DNA of 64,000 nucleotides from NCBI GenBank assembly GCA_945889445.1, contig CAMDBX010000001.1, positions 62,001-126,000 of the forward strand, given 5' to 3'. A model generated the notes under the pieces. It did not search any database. It worked only from the letters and a program-made list of their open reading frames with translations, and was not told the origin of the DNA. How positions within the stretch are numbered: the first letter of the stretch is position 1; each line of letters begins with the position of its first letter. Made by a program: the position numbers and the translations under genes. This document shows, in pieces, positions 54,532 through 62,661 of this stretch. Source of the stretch: Rhizobium sp. Q54. GTDB taxonomy: Bacteria; Pseudomonadota; Alphaproteobacteria; Rhizobiales; Aestuariivirgaceae.

Positions 54532-55194
54532 TCAATACTTTAAAAGACCGAAATAAAGAGCTGCGGCAACCAGCGCCAAGGCCCCGAAGGCGAAGCCCGA
54601 CACCCATGCCAGAATCAGGGTGGCGGAACTGTATCCAGTGGACGAAACTGGCCCCGGGGTGGCGAATTGCCGCTCGCGTGCAACCAACCGGTGCGCCATG
54701 TGGCGGCGGATGGCGGCGGCGGCCTCATCCCGGTCCCTGCCCTCGAACAGAATGTCGCGGCTGTCCTGCCGGTCCTGCAGCACGCGGTAGGTGCGGTGGT
54801 CAGGCTCCATCACCACATAGGCGGTCAGATCAACCCAGAGTTTTGGGGGATCGCCCGGCAGCAGCGAAAGGTCGAACAGGTCCCGGGCCTCGGGCGAGGA
54901 CTGGACGGTGGGTACAAGCTCATCCTTGAGGATTTGCAGGCGCAGCGTCTTGGAATCGCGCAGGTCCAGGGCTGCCTCGAAATGGGCCGCCTCGGCGAGC
55001 CGGGCCTCGCGGAGGGCATCCGCCAGACCGTCCCGATCCTGTCTCACCGCGGACTTCACCACGCTTGCAGACTCCTCACCTGCCCTCGCCTGTCCCAAAC
55101 CGGAACGGCGGAACTGGGGCAGGCCCCATTCCGGCCAGAGCCGTGCAGAACCCGTGCCAGCCGCTGGGGCCGGCCCGCAGCATTCCCCGGACAT
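54532..55194 (-). CDS. tail-anchored membrane protein of unknown function
   Basis: A 220-aa protein with one C-terminal transmembrane segment (SATLILAWVSGFAFGALALV, residues ~190-213), so it is tail-anchored facing the cytoplasm. The body is helical with EARLAEAAHFEAALDLRDSKTLRLQILKDEL and LPGDPPKLWVDLTAYVVMEPDHRTYRVLQD. It resembles conserved unknowns of alphaproteobacteria, as far as I can recall. The N-terminal 35 residues are Gly/Pro rich, so the true start may be later (around residue 50). It is upstream of the ceramide operon but separated by 167 bp. Confidence 0.65.
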   Translation of the reverse strand: MSGECCGPAPAAGTGSARLWPEWGLPQFRRSGLGQARAGEESASVVKSAVRQDRDGLADALREARLAEAAHFEAALDLRDSKTLRLQILKDELVPTVQSSPEARDLFDLSLLPGDPPKLWVDLTAYVVMEPDHRTYRVLQDRQDSRDILFEGRDRDEAAAAIRRHMAHRLVARERQFATPGPVSSTGYSSATLILAWVSGFAFGALALVAAALYFGLLKY

Positions 55195-55229
55195 GCCGGG
55201 GACGCAAGAGGACGCCGCGGAAGACCCGC

Positions 55230-55397
55230 CTAGAGCCCGGCCTCTTCCGCCTCGTCGGCCGCCTCGGACAGCAGCTGCGAAATCTCCTTCAGCGCCGCCT
55301 TCTGCTTCGGCGTCAGCTTGGATTTCGGATTGTCGATCAGCGCCGCCACCTCGACGCGCAGGGCATCGATGCGGGCGGTGAGTTCAGGGCTTGCCAT
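55230..55397 (-). CDS. 55-aa helical ORF next to the Ada-like gene
   Basis: ATG (55397) to TAG (55230) encodes 55 residues: Lys/Glu-rich, with SKLTPKQKAALKEISQLL then an acidic end. It is one amphipathic helix pair without a recognised family. It overlaps the preceding Ada-like gene by 14 bp in a different frame, and GAG-rich sequence precedes its ATG as a possible RBS. Coding is likely because the composition and overlap fit the operon, but unproven. Confidence 0.5.
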   Translation of the reverse strand: MASPELTARIDALRVEVAALIDNPKSKLTPKQKAALKEISQLLSEAADEAEEAGL

Positions 55398-55596
55398 CGT
55401 GGTCTTGCTCCTTGTCGGGGCGACAGCGCTTGCAGGGTCTCAGCCCCGCCGCGCGCGCCGCTTCCGGCGTCATGAAAAATCTTGTGTTCTCCGGCTTCGG
55501 CCGGCGGGACGGACACTGCGGCCGGCAATAGATGCTGGTCGTCGCGACGCCATACCAGAACTGGCCATCGGCGCGGGCATCGCGGTCGAGGACCAT
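55384..55596 (-). CDS. stand-alone Ada-type zinc-binding domain
   Basis: A 70-aa protein that equals only the N-terminal zinc domain of the Ada DNA-repair protein. The four Cys ligands are C24, C28 (CRPQC) and C55, C58 (CKRC), with FWYGVATTSIY before the first pair. In Ada, one Cys accepts methyl groups from phosphotriesters. The ATG at 55596 matches the start of the domain (MVLDRDARADGQFW); the longer open frame to 55953 lies within the SDR gene. It is 119 bp after the SDR stop and overlaps a 55-aa ORF by 14 bp. Confidence 0.72.
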   Translation of the reverse strand: MVLDRDARADGQFWYGVATTSIYCRPQCPSRRPKPENTRFFMTPEAARAAGLRPCKRCRPDKEQDHDGKP

Positions 55597-55715
55597 TTGC
55601 CACCGCTCCAGATCCTCCGTTGCCTGCCGTGCTGCCACCAGCGTCACCTCTGTGAGATCAGGGCCATATGCACCGACAGCCGCGGCAACGCCACCCGTTT
55701 TCCAGCCTGTGCGCC

Positions 55716-56486
55716 CTACTGCGCGGTGAAACCGCCATCGAGCAGGATGGTCTGGCCGCAGATCATATCCGAGGCGGAGGACGCGAGGAACAGGATGAGG
55801 TCCGCCACCTCGGTGGTACGGCCGAAGCGTCCGGCCGGAATCTTGGCCTTCATCGGGTCGCCCTTGGCCGGATCGCCCCACACCATCTCGCCCATCGGCG
55901 TCAGGATCACGGTGGGGCAGATGGAGTTGGACTGGATGTTGTGCTTGGCCCACTCCACCGTCATCACCCTGGTCAGCATGTTGAGCCCGCCCTTGGAGGC
56001 GCCATAGGCGCCATGGTCGTCAAGTGCCACCACGCCCGACTGGGACGAGATGTTGATGACCTTGCCCAAGCGCTGTTCGATCATCTTCGGCACCAACGCC
56101 TGCGCCAGCAGGTAGGGGGCGCGCAGGTTCACGTTGTTGACCCATTCCCAGTCGTCGACCGGCGTGTTGATGATCGACTTGATGGTAGTGACGCCGGCAT
56201 TGTTGACGAGAATGTCGATGGTGCCGAACGCCTCGAGGGCCGCGCGCGCCGCCGCGCGCGGGCCCTCCACGGTGGCGAGGTCGGCCGTGATGGGAACGCA
56301 CCTGCGCCCCAGTGCCTCGACTGCCTCGCACACCTCCGCCAGCCCGGCCTCGTCGCGGCCCACCGCGGCGATGTCGGCCCCGGCATCGGCCAGCACGCGA
56401 CAGGTCTCGAAGCCAATGCCCTTGCTGGCGCCCGTCACCAGGGCGCGGCGCCCCTCAAGTGAAAATCGCTTCGTCCACTGCGTCAT
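55716..56486 (-). CDS. SDR-family oxidoreductase (FabG-like)
   Basis: A 256-aa classical SDR. The cofactor loop TGASKGIGFETCRVL, NNAGVTT, catalytic Ser in ISSQSG and YGASKGG with Tyr and Lys are all present; the end LLDGGFTAQ is typical of ketoacyl reductase or gluconate-5-dehydrogenase relatives. The substrate is not readable. It sits between the Ada-like gene and a fatty-acid-hydroxylase-type gene; a lipid substrate is possible by context. Start at 56486 (MTQWTKRFSLEGRR). Confidence 0.87.
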   Translation of the reverse strand: MTQWTKRFSLEGRRALVTGASKGIGFETCRVLADAGADIAAVGRDEAGLAEVCEAVEALGRRCVPITADLATVEGPRAAARAALEAFGTIDILVNNAGVTTIKSIINTPVDDWEWVNNVNLRAPYLLAQALVPKMIEQRLGKVINISSQSGVVALDDHGAYGASKGGLNMLTRVMTVEWAKHNIQSNSICPTVILTPMGEMVWGDPAKGDPMKAKIPAGRFGRTTEVADLILFLASSASDMICGQTILLDGGFTAQ

Positions 56487-56530
56487 GTCACACCCATCAT
56501 TGGATGGCCCGCGCCATCGTCACACTGATC

Positions 56531-57298
56531 CTAGCGTGGCTCGAAAGGCCGCGCGAGCAATCCGGCAATGCCCCTGTCCTTCAGTTCTTGCGTGCCGATC
56601 GCCATCTCCGGCGTGCGCACAGTGGCGCTGCGGCTGCCGAACAGCCGGTCCCAGACGGAGAGCAGCGAAGCATAGTTCGAATCCGTATCGCTCCGGATCG
56701 CATGATGGTGCACCCAGTGGATCGACGGCGTGACGATCACAAAGGACAAGGCCCGCTCCAGCCGCTTCGGCAGCCGCAGGTCGGAATGGTGGAACATGGT
56801 GTTGAAGGCCAGAAGCGTCTCGAACACGACGACGCTCATGAGCGGAACGCCAAGCGCCAGGATCACTGCCGCCCGCACCAGCGAGGAGATCACCACTTCG
56901 CCGAAATGGAAGCGCAGCGCTGAACTTGCGTCGAGAAACTCATCTAAGTGATGAACCTCATGGAAGCGCCACAACAGCGGCCACCTGTGGTTCGCGCGGT
57001 GCCACCAGTAGATCCACAGGTCGAGCACCAGGATGTCGAGCACCAGCCCGGTCCAGCCGCCCCACCACTCTGGCCGCCAGCCCAGCGCGTGCGAGGCGGC
57101 ATAAGCCGAAACCGGCACCACGATCAGCGGCGAGACCAGCGCATTGAACCCGGCGAGCGACAGGTTCTTGGCCACGCGCTTCAGCCCGCCCACCACCCGG
57201 GCCATCGGAAACATGCGCTCGGCCACCAGCAGCAGCACCAGCCAGGCCAGCACCGCAATGATCTTGTAGGCCAGCAGCGACGAGAGATGGTCCATCAC
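56531..57298 (-). CDS. fatty acid hydroxylase/sterol desaturase superfamily protein
   Basis: A 255-aa membrane di-iron enzyme. Histidine boxes in order: HRANH (~100-104), HEVHH (~113-117), FHHSD-type HHSDL (~181) and HWVHHH (~210), with about four hydrophobic segments. The superfamily includes sterol C4-methyl oxidase, alkylglycerol monooxygenase and sphinganine C4-hydroxylase. The gene is 2 kb beyond the ceramide operon, on the same strand as it, so hydroxylation of a sphingoid base or fatty acyl chain is an attractive guess. Its ATG overlaps the stop of the AbrB gene by 4 bp. Confidence 0.85.
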   Translation of the reverse strand: MMDHLSSLLAYKIIAVLAWLVLLLVAERMFPMARVVGGLKRVAKNLSLAGFNALVSPLIVVPVSAYAASHALGWRPEWWGGWTGLVLDILVLDLWIYWWHRANHRWPLLWRFHEVHHLDEFLDASSALRFHFGEVVISSLVRAAVILALGVPLMSVVVFETLLAFNTMFHHSDLRLPKRLERALSFVIVTPSIHWVHHHAIRSDTDSNYASLLSVWDRLFGSRSATVRTPEMAIGTQELKDRGIAGLLARPFEPR

Positions 57299-58369
57299 CT
57301 GTCCTGTAGCCGCGAAGGGTCAGTGGGAGAAGTGACATCGCCGTGACCCCCCATGCGCCGCAGCACGTAGGCCGTGGCTGCGGGCATCAGCAGGGCGAGG
57401 CCGAGGTAGCGCGCCATCTGGTGGGCGCCCACATAGGCCGGGTCGAGGTTGAGCGAGAACGCCATGATGGTCATGGCATCGAGGCCACCCGGCGAGAAGG
57501 CGAGCAGCGTGAGCGCGAAGGGAAGATCGGAGACATAGGCCGCCACACCTGCACCGGCCATGGCGATGACCAGCGCGATCAGGAACCCCGAGAAGCCCTC
57601 GACCAGCGCCGCGCGGAACTCCCGGAAGGTGAAATGCGAGAAGCGCGTCCCGATCATCACCCCCAGCACCACATTTGCCGGGATCAGGATGGAGGCCGGC
57701 GCAGCACCCGAGATGAGGCCCGAAAGTTCCAGCCCCGCGCTTGGCCAGCATAGGTCCCAGCATCAGCCCCGCCGGCACCTTGAGCCACTCCAGCGCATAG
57801 CCAGCCGCCGTGGACACGGCGACCAGCAGCACGATGTCCCACACACTGCCAATTTGACCAAGCGTCATGACGACACTGTCTTCCGGTGGCCTCAGCCAGG
57901 TGATGACGGTGGGCAGCGCCGCCACCAGGAAGAACAGCCGGATGCATTGCGCAATGGTCACCCGCCGCATGTCGGCCTTGGTGCCGCTGGCCAGCAGCAG
58001 CGTCAGCGACAGCGCGCCTGGCAGGCTGGCGAACAGGGCGGTGGCCGCATCCCACCCGCTGCGCCGGATGTAATAGGCGGTGCAGGCCCAGGTCACGGCC
58101 ACCACGGTGAGGCAGAGGAAGGCGATGGACAGCGGCCAGTGGATGGCGCGGTCCACCGTGTCCCACGACACCGCCGTGCCGGTCTGGATGCCGAGGAAGA
58201 TGAAGGCCACGGCGCGCAGCAAGTCCGGCATGCCGATCTTCACCTTCGAGAACACGGCCACGATTGCCGCCATCATGCTCCCCGCCAGCCAGGGCGCGGG
58301 GATCCCGAGCGCCCAAAAGGCCAGTCCGCCGGCAAAGCCGATGGCAAGGCCTGTGGCCGTGTCACGCAT
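57295..58369 (-). pseudogene. AbrB-family (PF05145-type) membrane transporter, broken by a single-base frameshift
   Basis: The frame from ATG 58369 encodes an AbrB-type protein with repeated hydrophobic helices (ATGLAIGFAGGLAFWALG, PAPWLAGSMMAA, LPGALSLTLLLASG, and VPAGLMLGPMLA). It then turns into a Cys/Asp/Gly-rich shifted frame. From about 57740 the correct helices continue in another frame to the stop at 57295 (VVLGVMIGTRFSHFTFREFR, SPGGLDAMTIMAFSL). Removing one T of the TT at 57741-57742 rejoins them, giving 357 aa, the family length. So the gene is frameshifted or the base is a sequencing error. It overlaps the HAD gene by 8 bp. Confidence 0.82.
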
Positions 58370-59168
58370 CGCGCGCCTTCAGCACGGCGTCGGCGAATTC
58401 GGCGAAGCCATGCCCGCCCTCGCCCATCGTCACATAGTTGGGCAGGTGCGCCATCAGCTTGGCATAGGGCCTGATGTTGGCCACGCCGATGCCGAGCGGG
58501 AACACCGCATACATCGGCGCATCATTCGGCGAGTCGCCGCAATAGGCGATGTGATTCAAGTCCTTTTCGACTCTGATATCAAAGGATTCGGCCAGGAACC
58601 TCTCACTCATGGTGAGCTTGTCATGATTGCCGAACCAGGCATTCACATGAATGGACGAAACCTTTGCGGCAGCGCCTTGCCTGTGGAAGGCCTCGGCGAT
58701 CGCCTGCGCGGTGGCGAGCGGCAAGGGCGGCACGTCCTCGCAGAAGTCGATGGCAACATCGATCTCGCGATAGGCCTGGTCGGAGGCGATGGTCGTGCCG
58801 GGGAAGTCCGCCAGAACTTGATTGGCGATCTTCCAGAGTTTCTCGCTGTTGGCGCGCCGCACCTCGGGTGCTTGCGCATAGACGCGGATCATCTTCTTCG
58901 CCGCCTCGTCATAGCGGAAGTAGAAGGCGCCGTTCTCGCCCACCACGCCGTCGACAGGCCATTGTCGCGCGATCAGGTCGCACCATCCGGCGGGCCTCCC
59001 GGTGATGGGCACAACCTTGATGCCTGCACGGCGCAATTTCCACAACGCATCAAAGGCTTCTGCTGGAAGCCTGCCATGGAGGGTGAGCGTGTCGTCGATA
59101 TCCGTGAGAACCGCCTTCACCCCGGCGAGAAGGGCGCGCGGGGCGTGTGACAGAGGCTGCATGGTCAT
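58362..59168 (-). CDS. HAD-superfamily phosphatase
   Basis: A 268-aa HAD hydrolase, Cof/HAD-IIB-like. Motif I is DIDDTLT with the nucleophile Asp and the acid Asp, motif II VPITGRPAG, motif III Lys in the middle region, and motif IV YCGDSPNDAPM. The HAD-IIB cap lies between ~85 and 190. The substrate is probably a sugar or mannosyl-glycerate-type phosphate but not deducible. It is coupled to the FAD oxidoreductase upstream by 4 bp. An internal Met (MQPLSHA) is an alternative start. Confidence 0.87.
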   Translation of the reverse strand: MTMQPLSHAPRALLAGVKAVLTDIDDTLTLHGRLPAEAFDALWKLRRAGIKVVPITGRPAGWCDLIARQWPVDGVVGENGAFYFRYDEAAKKMIRVYAQAPEVRRANSEKLWKIANQVLADFPGTTIASDQAYREIDVAIDFCEDVPPLPLATAQAIAEAFHRQGAAAKVSSIHVNAWFGNHDKLTMSERFLAESFDIRVEKDLNHIAYCGDSPNDAPMYAVFPLGIGVANIRPYAKLMAHLPNYVTMGEGGHGFAEFADAVLKARDA

Positions 59169-60238
59169 GTGAGTGTCGGCCTGTCCGGTGAGAAGGTTGC
59201 AAGCAGCGGGTCGCGTGTCCCGTCGAGGATTTCATGGGACGCGAACAGGCCCAACGCCGGGGCCAGCGTCACGCCCGAATGGGTGACAACCAGGTAGAGG
59301 CCATTGCGCTCATCCGGCCGCCCGATGGCCGGGAAGCCGTCCGCAGGCGTCGGCCGGTAGCCGACGGTAAAGAAGTCGAGGCCCAGCCCCTCCGCCCCTT
59401 CGACCATGGCCTCGACCTTGGCCTGCAGGTCGATGGCCAGCGCCACGGCATTGCCCTCGGGGTCGGCCCCGGCGAAGTCGGTGCCCGCCACGATCCGCCC
59501 CTCCGCCGTCTGGCGAATGTGCAGGCCCGGCGTCATGACGAGGCCATTGAGCAGCTTCCGGGCGGGCTTCGAGTGCGCCAGCAGCCCGGCGGGTGCAGTC
59601 ATCCGGAAGGTCAGACCCACGCTGTCGAGCAACTGCGCGCTCTGGGCGCCCGCTGCCACCACCGTCTCGTCGGCGTGGATCACGCCAACGTCGGTCATCA
59701 CGCCGATAACCCGGCCATGCTCCTCCGCCAGCCACTTGACCGGGGTCTCGGCCAGCACCTCGGTACCCAGCGCCTTGGCCGCATCGAGCAGCACCCGGGC
59801 GGTGGCCAGCGGCTCCAGCATGCCTTCGCCCGGTGCGAAATAGCCGAAGTCGGGAACCGTGGTGAGGGTGGGCTCGATCACGTGGATTTCGCCCCGCCCG
59901 ACCTTGCGCAGCGGCTGGCCCCACTTGGCCCGCTCGGCGGCATAGGCGTCGAGCTCGGCCGGCGGCAGGTCCCAGATCAGGCCACCGCACCAAGTGATGG
60001 CGAGCAGCGGAATCTCCGATTGCATCTTGTGCCAGTGCTCGATCGACTTGAGGCGCAGCCGGAAATAGGGCTCGGGGTTGCCCCAGCTGGCGTTGATCCA
60101 CGCCCAGCTCGCCCGCGTGGCAAGACCGCCCGTTTCGCCCGCCTCGATCACCTTCACCTCGGCGCCCGACTTCGCCAGGTGGTAGGCGATGGACGCTCCG
60201 ATGATGCCCGATCCGACGACGATGACCCGCTTGGCCAT
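59165..60238 (-). CDS. FAD-dependent oxidoreductase, DAO family
   Basis: A 357-aa flavoprotein of the D-amino-acid-oxidase family. The FAD motif VVGSGIIGASIAYHLAKSGAEVKVIEAG is at residues 5-33 (GSGIIG core), with RASWAWINASWG next. The C-terminal GYRPTPADGFPAIG and LVVTHSGVTLAPALG mark sarcosine/glycine oxidase relatives. The substrate is unknown. It starts the unit DAO-HAD-AbrB-hydroxylase on the minus strand. The gap to the next gene holds a palindromic repeat. Confidence 0.9.
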   Translation of the reverse strand: MAKRVIVVGSGIIGASIAYHLAKSGAEVKVIEAGETGGLATRASWAWINASWGNPEPYFRLRLKSIEHWHKMQSEIPLLAITWCGGLIWDLPPAELDAYAAERAKWGQPLRKVGRGEIHVIEPTLTTVPDFGYFAPGEGMLEPLATARVLLDAAKALGTEVLAETPVKWLAEEHGRVIGVMTDVGVIHADETVVAAGAQSAQLLDSVGLTFRMTAPAGLLAHSKPARKLLNGLVMTPGLHIRQTAEGRIVAGTDFAGADPEGNAVALAIDLQAKVEAMVEGAEGLGLDFFTVGYRPTPADGFPAIGRPDERNGLYLVVTHSGVTLAPALGLFASHEILDGTRDPLLATFSPDRPTLT

Positions 60239-60299
60239 TGCTTCCTCCCCTGCGCCTGGTCCTTATTGGCCCTCCCAGGGCGACTTATCAATTCACCTT

Positions 60300-60362
60300 C
60301 GCCGGACTTGATCCGGCGATCCTCTTGCGGCGCCCGAGAGGGTGCCCCGGTCAAGCCGGGGC
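60300..60362. repeat. two related hairpins with TCAAG/CTTGA loops
   Basis: Stem 60300-60306 with 60312-60318 (loop CTTGA) and stem 60344-60350 with 60356-60362 (loop TCAAG). Their arms are similar and inverted relative to each other, and match the hairpin at 7235-7257. Confidence 0.65.
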
Positions 60363-60381
60363 AAGGTGACCTTCTGCGGCC

Positions 60382-61317
60382 TCAGAACTTCACGCTTGCC
60401 GCACCCTTGGTCTCGAGCATGGCGCGCGCCTCATCGGCACTGGCGATGTCGTAGGACAGCTCCTCCAGGATATGCCGGATCTTGGACACCAGCGCCGCGT
60501 TGGATGGCGCCAGCTGGCCCTTGCCGAGGTAGAGGTTGTCCTCGAGGCCCACGCGCACGTTGGCGCCCATGGTCGCCGCCATGGTGGTGAAGGGCAGCTG
60601 GAAGCGCCCCGCCGCCAGCACCGACCAGTAATACTGGTCGCCGAACAGCCGCTCCGCCGTCTCGCGCATCACCATCACGTTCTGCGGGTCGGGCCCGATG
60701 CCGCCGAGGATGCCGAAGATCGTCTGCACGAACAAAGGCGGCGTCACAAGCTTGCGGTCGAGGAAGTGGGCGAGCGTGTAAAGGTGCCCCACGTCATAGC
60801 ACTCGAACTCGAACTTCACGCCGTGCCCCTTGCCCAGCCGCTCGAGGATCTTCTCGATGTCGCCGAAGGTGTTGCGGAAGATGAAGTCCTTGGAGTTCTC
60901 GAGATGCGCGCGCTCCCACTCATGCTCGAAGGCGCTGTAGCGGTTGAGCATCGGGAAGAGGCCGAAGTTCATCGAACCCATGTTGAGCGAGGTCATCTCG
61001 GGCGAAAACGCTTCCGCCGCCTTGATGCGCTCGTCGATGCTCATGCCCTGTCCGCCGCCCGTGGTGATGTTCACGATGGCATCGCAGCTCTGCTTGATGC
61101 GCGGCAGGAAGCGGTTGTAGGTGTCCGGGTCGCCTGAGGGCTTGCCGTTTTCAGGGTCGCGCGCATGAAGATGCAGGATGGCGGCTCCGGCTTCCGCCGC
61201 CTCGATCGCCTGGTGGGCGATGTCGTCGGGCGTCACCGGCAGGTGCGGCGACATCGATGGCGTGTGGATCGAGCCGGTGATGGCGCAGGTAATAATGGTC
61301 TTGTTCTTCTTGCGCAA
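60382..61317 (-). CDS. BKACE family beta-keto acid cleavage enzyme (DUF849)
   Basis: A 311-aa protein of the BKACE (3-keto-5-aminohexanoate cleavage enzyme) family, which condenses a beta-keto acid with acetyl-CoA. It has TIITCAITGSIHTPSMSPHLPVTPDDIA, the zinc-binding ILHLHARDPENG, and the LNMGSMNFG and VKFEFECYDVGHLY segments. The precise substrate cannot be predicted. The start is probably TTG at 61317 (LRKKNKTI), with GGGAGG 5 nt upstream; no ATG is near, and a longer frame to 61515 passes through the divergent promoter. Confidence 0.9.
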   Translation of the reverse strand: MRKKNKTIITCAITGSIHTPSMSPHLPVTPDDIAHQAIEAAEAGAAILHLHARDPENGKPSGDPDTYNRFLPRIKQSCDAIVNITTGGGQGMSIDERIKAAEAFSPEMTSLNMGSMNFGLFPMLNRYSAFEHEWERAHLENSKDFIFRNTFGDIEKILERLGKGHGVKFEFECYDVGHLYTLAHFLDRKLVTPPLFVQTIFGILGGIGPDPQNVMVMRETAERLFGDQYYWSVLAAGRFQLPFTTMAATMGANVRVGLEDNLYLGKGQLAPSNAALVSKIRHILEELSYDIASADEARAMLETKGAASVKF

Positions 61318-61471
61318 GATGGCCTCCCTTGGGCGCTGCATTTTGGCCGGAAGGCTACCGGGGCAAGAACCTCCCGTCACGCGGTAGTTTGGGCAGGCGA
61401 GCCATGCAAGTTTGCCGCAAGCCGCAGCGGCTAGCCTCTCCGCAAACCAACGTTGCGGGCTTGCACCCATC

Positions 61472-62470
61472 ATGATCCCGATCCAGCGCATCATGCTTGC
61501 CGTCGTGTCGGGCATCGCCGGGCTCGCTGCGCTCTATCTGATCCGCAGCCCGGGCAGCCTGCCTCATGAAAAGGCCCTGCAGCTCGGCGCGGTGACGCTG
61601 CTCATCGCCGCCACGCTGTTCGCCACATTGTGGGACACGTTGCGTCTGGCTCGCCCGGCGCCCGCGGCGGCAGATATTGACGGCAATGTGCCGCTGCCGG
61701 AAACCTCTGTAGATCCGGTGCAGGGCGAGGTGAGCAAGCTCCTCAGCCTGCTGCGCCAGCACGCGGTGGCCAACGAGAACTTCTCCAGCGTCCTCGAGCG
61801 CGCCAAGGAGGAGTTGCACGAAAGCCTCCGCACCGAGCAGGTGCGCATCATCATCTCCTACCTCATGATCGAGAATGACAACATGAAGGCCCGCACCTCC
61901 AACCTGCAGGCCAGCCTTGAAACCTCGCAGCACCAGATCGAAAAGCTGAAGACCAACCTCGCAACCGCCCAGGCGCAAGGACTGAGCGACCCTCTGACCG
62001 GCCTCAAGAACCGCCGCGGCTTAGACGTGGTGCTGGCCTCGCAACTCGCCGGCGCCCGCAACGCGGCGCAGCCCCTGTCGCTCATTCTGGCGGATATTGA
62101 CCACTTCAAGTCGATCAATGACCGCTATGGGCACCCGGCCGGCGATGATGTTCTCAAATGGTTCGCGAAAGTCCTGTCCAGCAACGTCAAGGGACGCGAC
62201 ACGGTTGCCCGCTACGGCGGCGAGGAATTCGCCATCGTCATGCCCGCCACGCCGCTGGACAGTGCCGCCAAGGTGGCGGCCCAGATCAAGGCCCAGCTCG
62301 AGGCGCAATTCTGGCAAAAGCCCGGCGCGCCGAACACCCTGCTGCGTGTCACCGCCTCCTTCGGCGTGGCGGAACTGGCGGGCAGCGAGGGCACCAGCGC
62401 GCTGTTGGCGCGCGCCGATGGCAAGCTCTACGAAGCCAAGCAGGCCGGCCGCAACCGTGTTGCCGCCTGA
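61472..62470 (+). CDS. membrane-associated GGDEF diguanylate cyclase
   Basis: A 332-aa protein with two N-terminal hydrophobic segments (about residues 5-20 and 35-53), a helical coiled-coil linker (residues ~70-165, LLSLLRQHAVANENFSSVLERA and later KARTSNLQASLETSQ) and a C-terminal GGDEF domain. The active-site loop is GGEEF in RYGGEEFAIVMP; DPLTGLKNRRGL and DIDHFKSINDRYGHPAGDD mark the domain start. It should make c-di-GMP. An inhibitory RxxD upstream of the loop is not evident. ATG chosen at 61472; longer frame not supported. Confidence 0.9.
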   Translation: MIPIQRIMLAVVSGIAGLAALYLIRSPGSLPHEKALQLGAVTLLIAATLFATLWDTLRLARPAPAAADIDGNVPLPETSVDPVQGEVSKLLSLLRQHAVANENFSSVLERAKEELHESLRTEQVRIIISYLMIENDNMKARTSNLQASLETSQHQIEKLKTNLATAQAQGLSDPLTGLKNRRGLDVVLASQLAGARNAAQPLSLILADIDHFKSINDRYGHPAGDDVLKWFAKVLSSNVKGRDTVARYGGEEFAIVMPATPLDSAAKVAAQIKAQLEAQFWQKPGAPNTLLRVTASFGVAELAGSEGTSALLARADGKLYEAKQAGRNRVAA

Positions 62471-62616
62471 AAATACCTAAAGCCACACCTGCAGGCGTCC
62501 TAACGTTAACTTCCTTCAAAACCTGCACAATCCCGTTGCCTCCCGTTACATGATCGTCATAATGTCTTGGAAAGACATCAGAAGCCGGACCTGAACCGGA
62601 CTGGTCACGCAACTGA

Positions 62617-62640
62617 GGCACCTGCACTCAAGCAGGTGCC
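62617..62640 (+). promoter_or_regulatory. leader hairpin before the PotD-like gene
   Basis: A perfect 9-bp inverted repeat, GGCACCTGC (62617-62625) and GCAGGTGCC (62632-62640), with loop ACTCAA, lies just before the RBS (GGAGGA at ~62648) and ATG 62662. It could fold in the mRNA leader. Confidence 0.55.
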
Positions 62641-62661
62641 AAACACGGAGGACGTTCTCGC

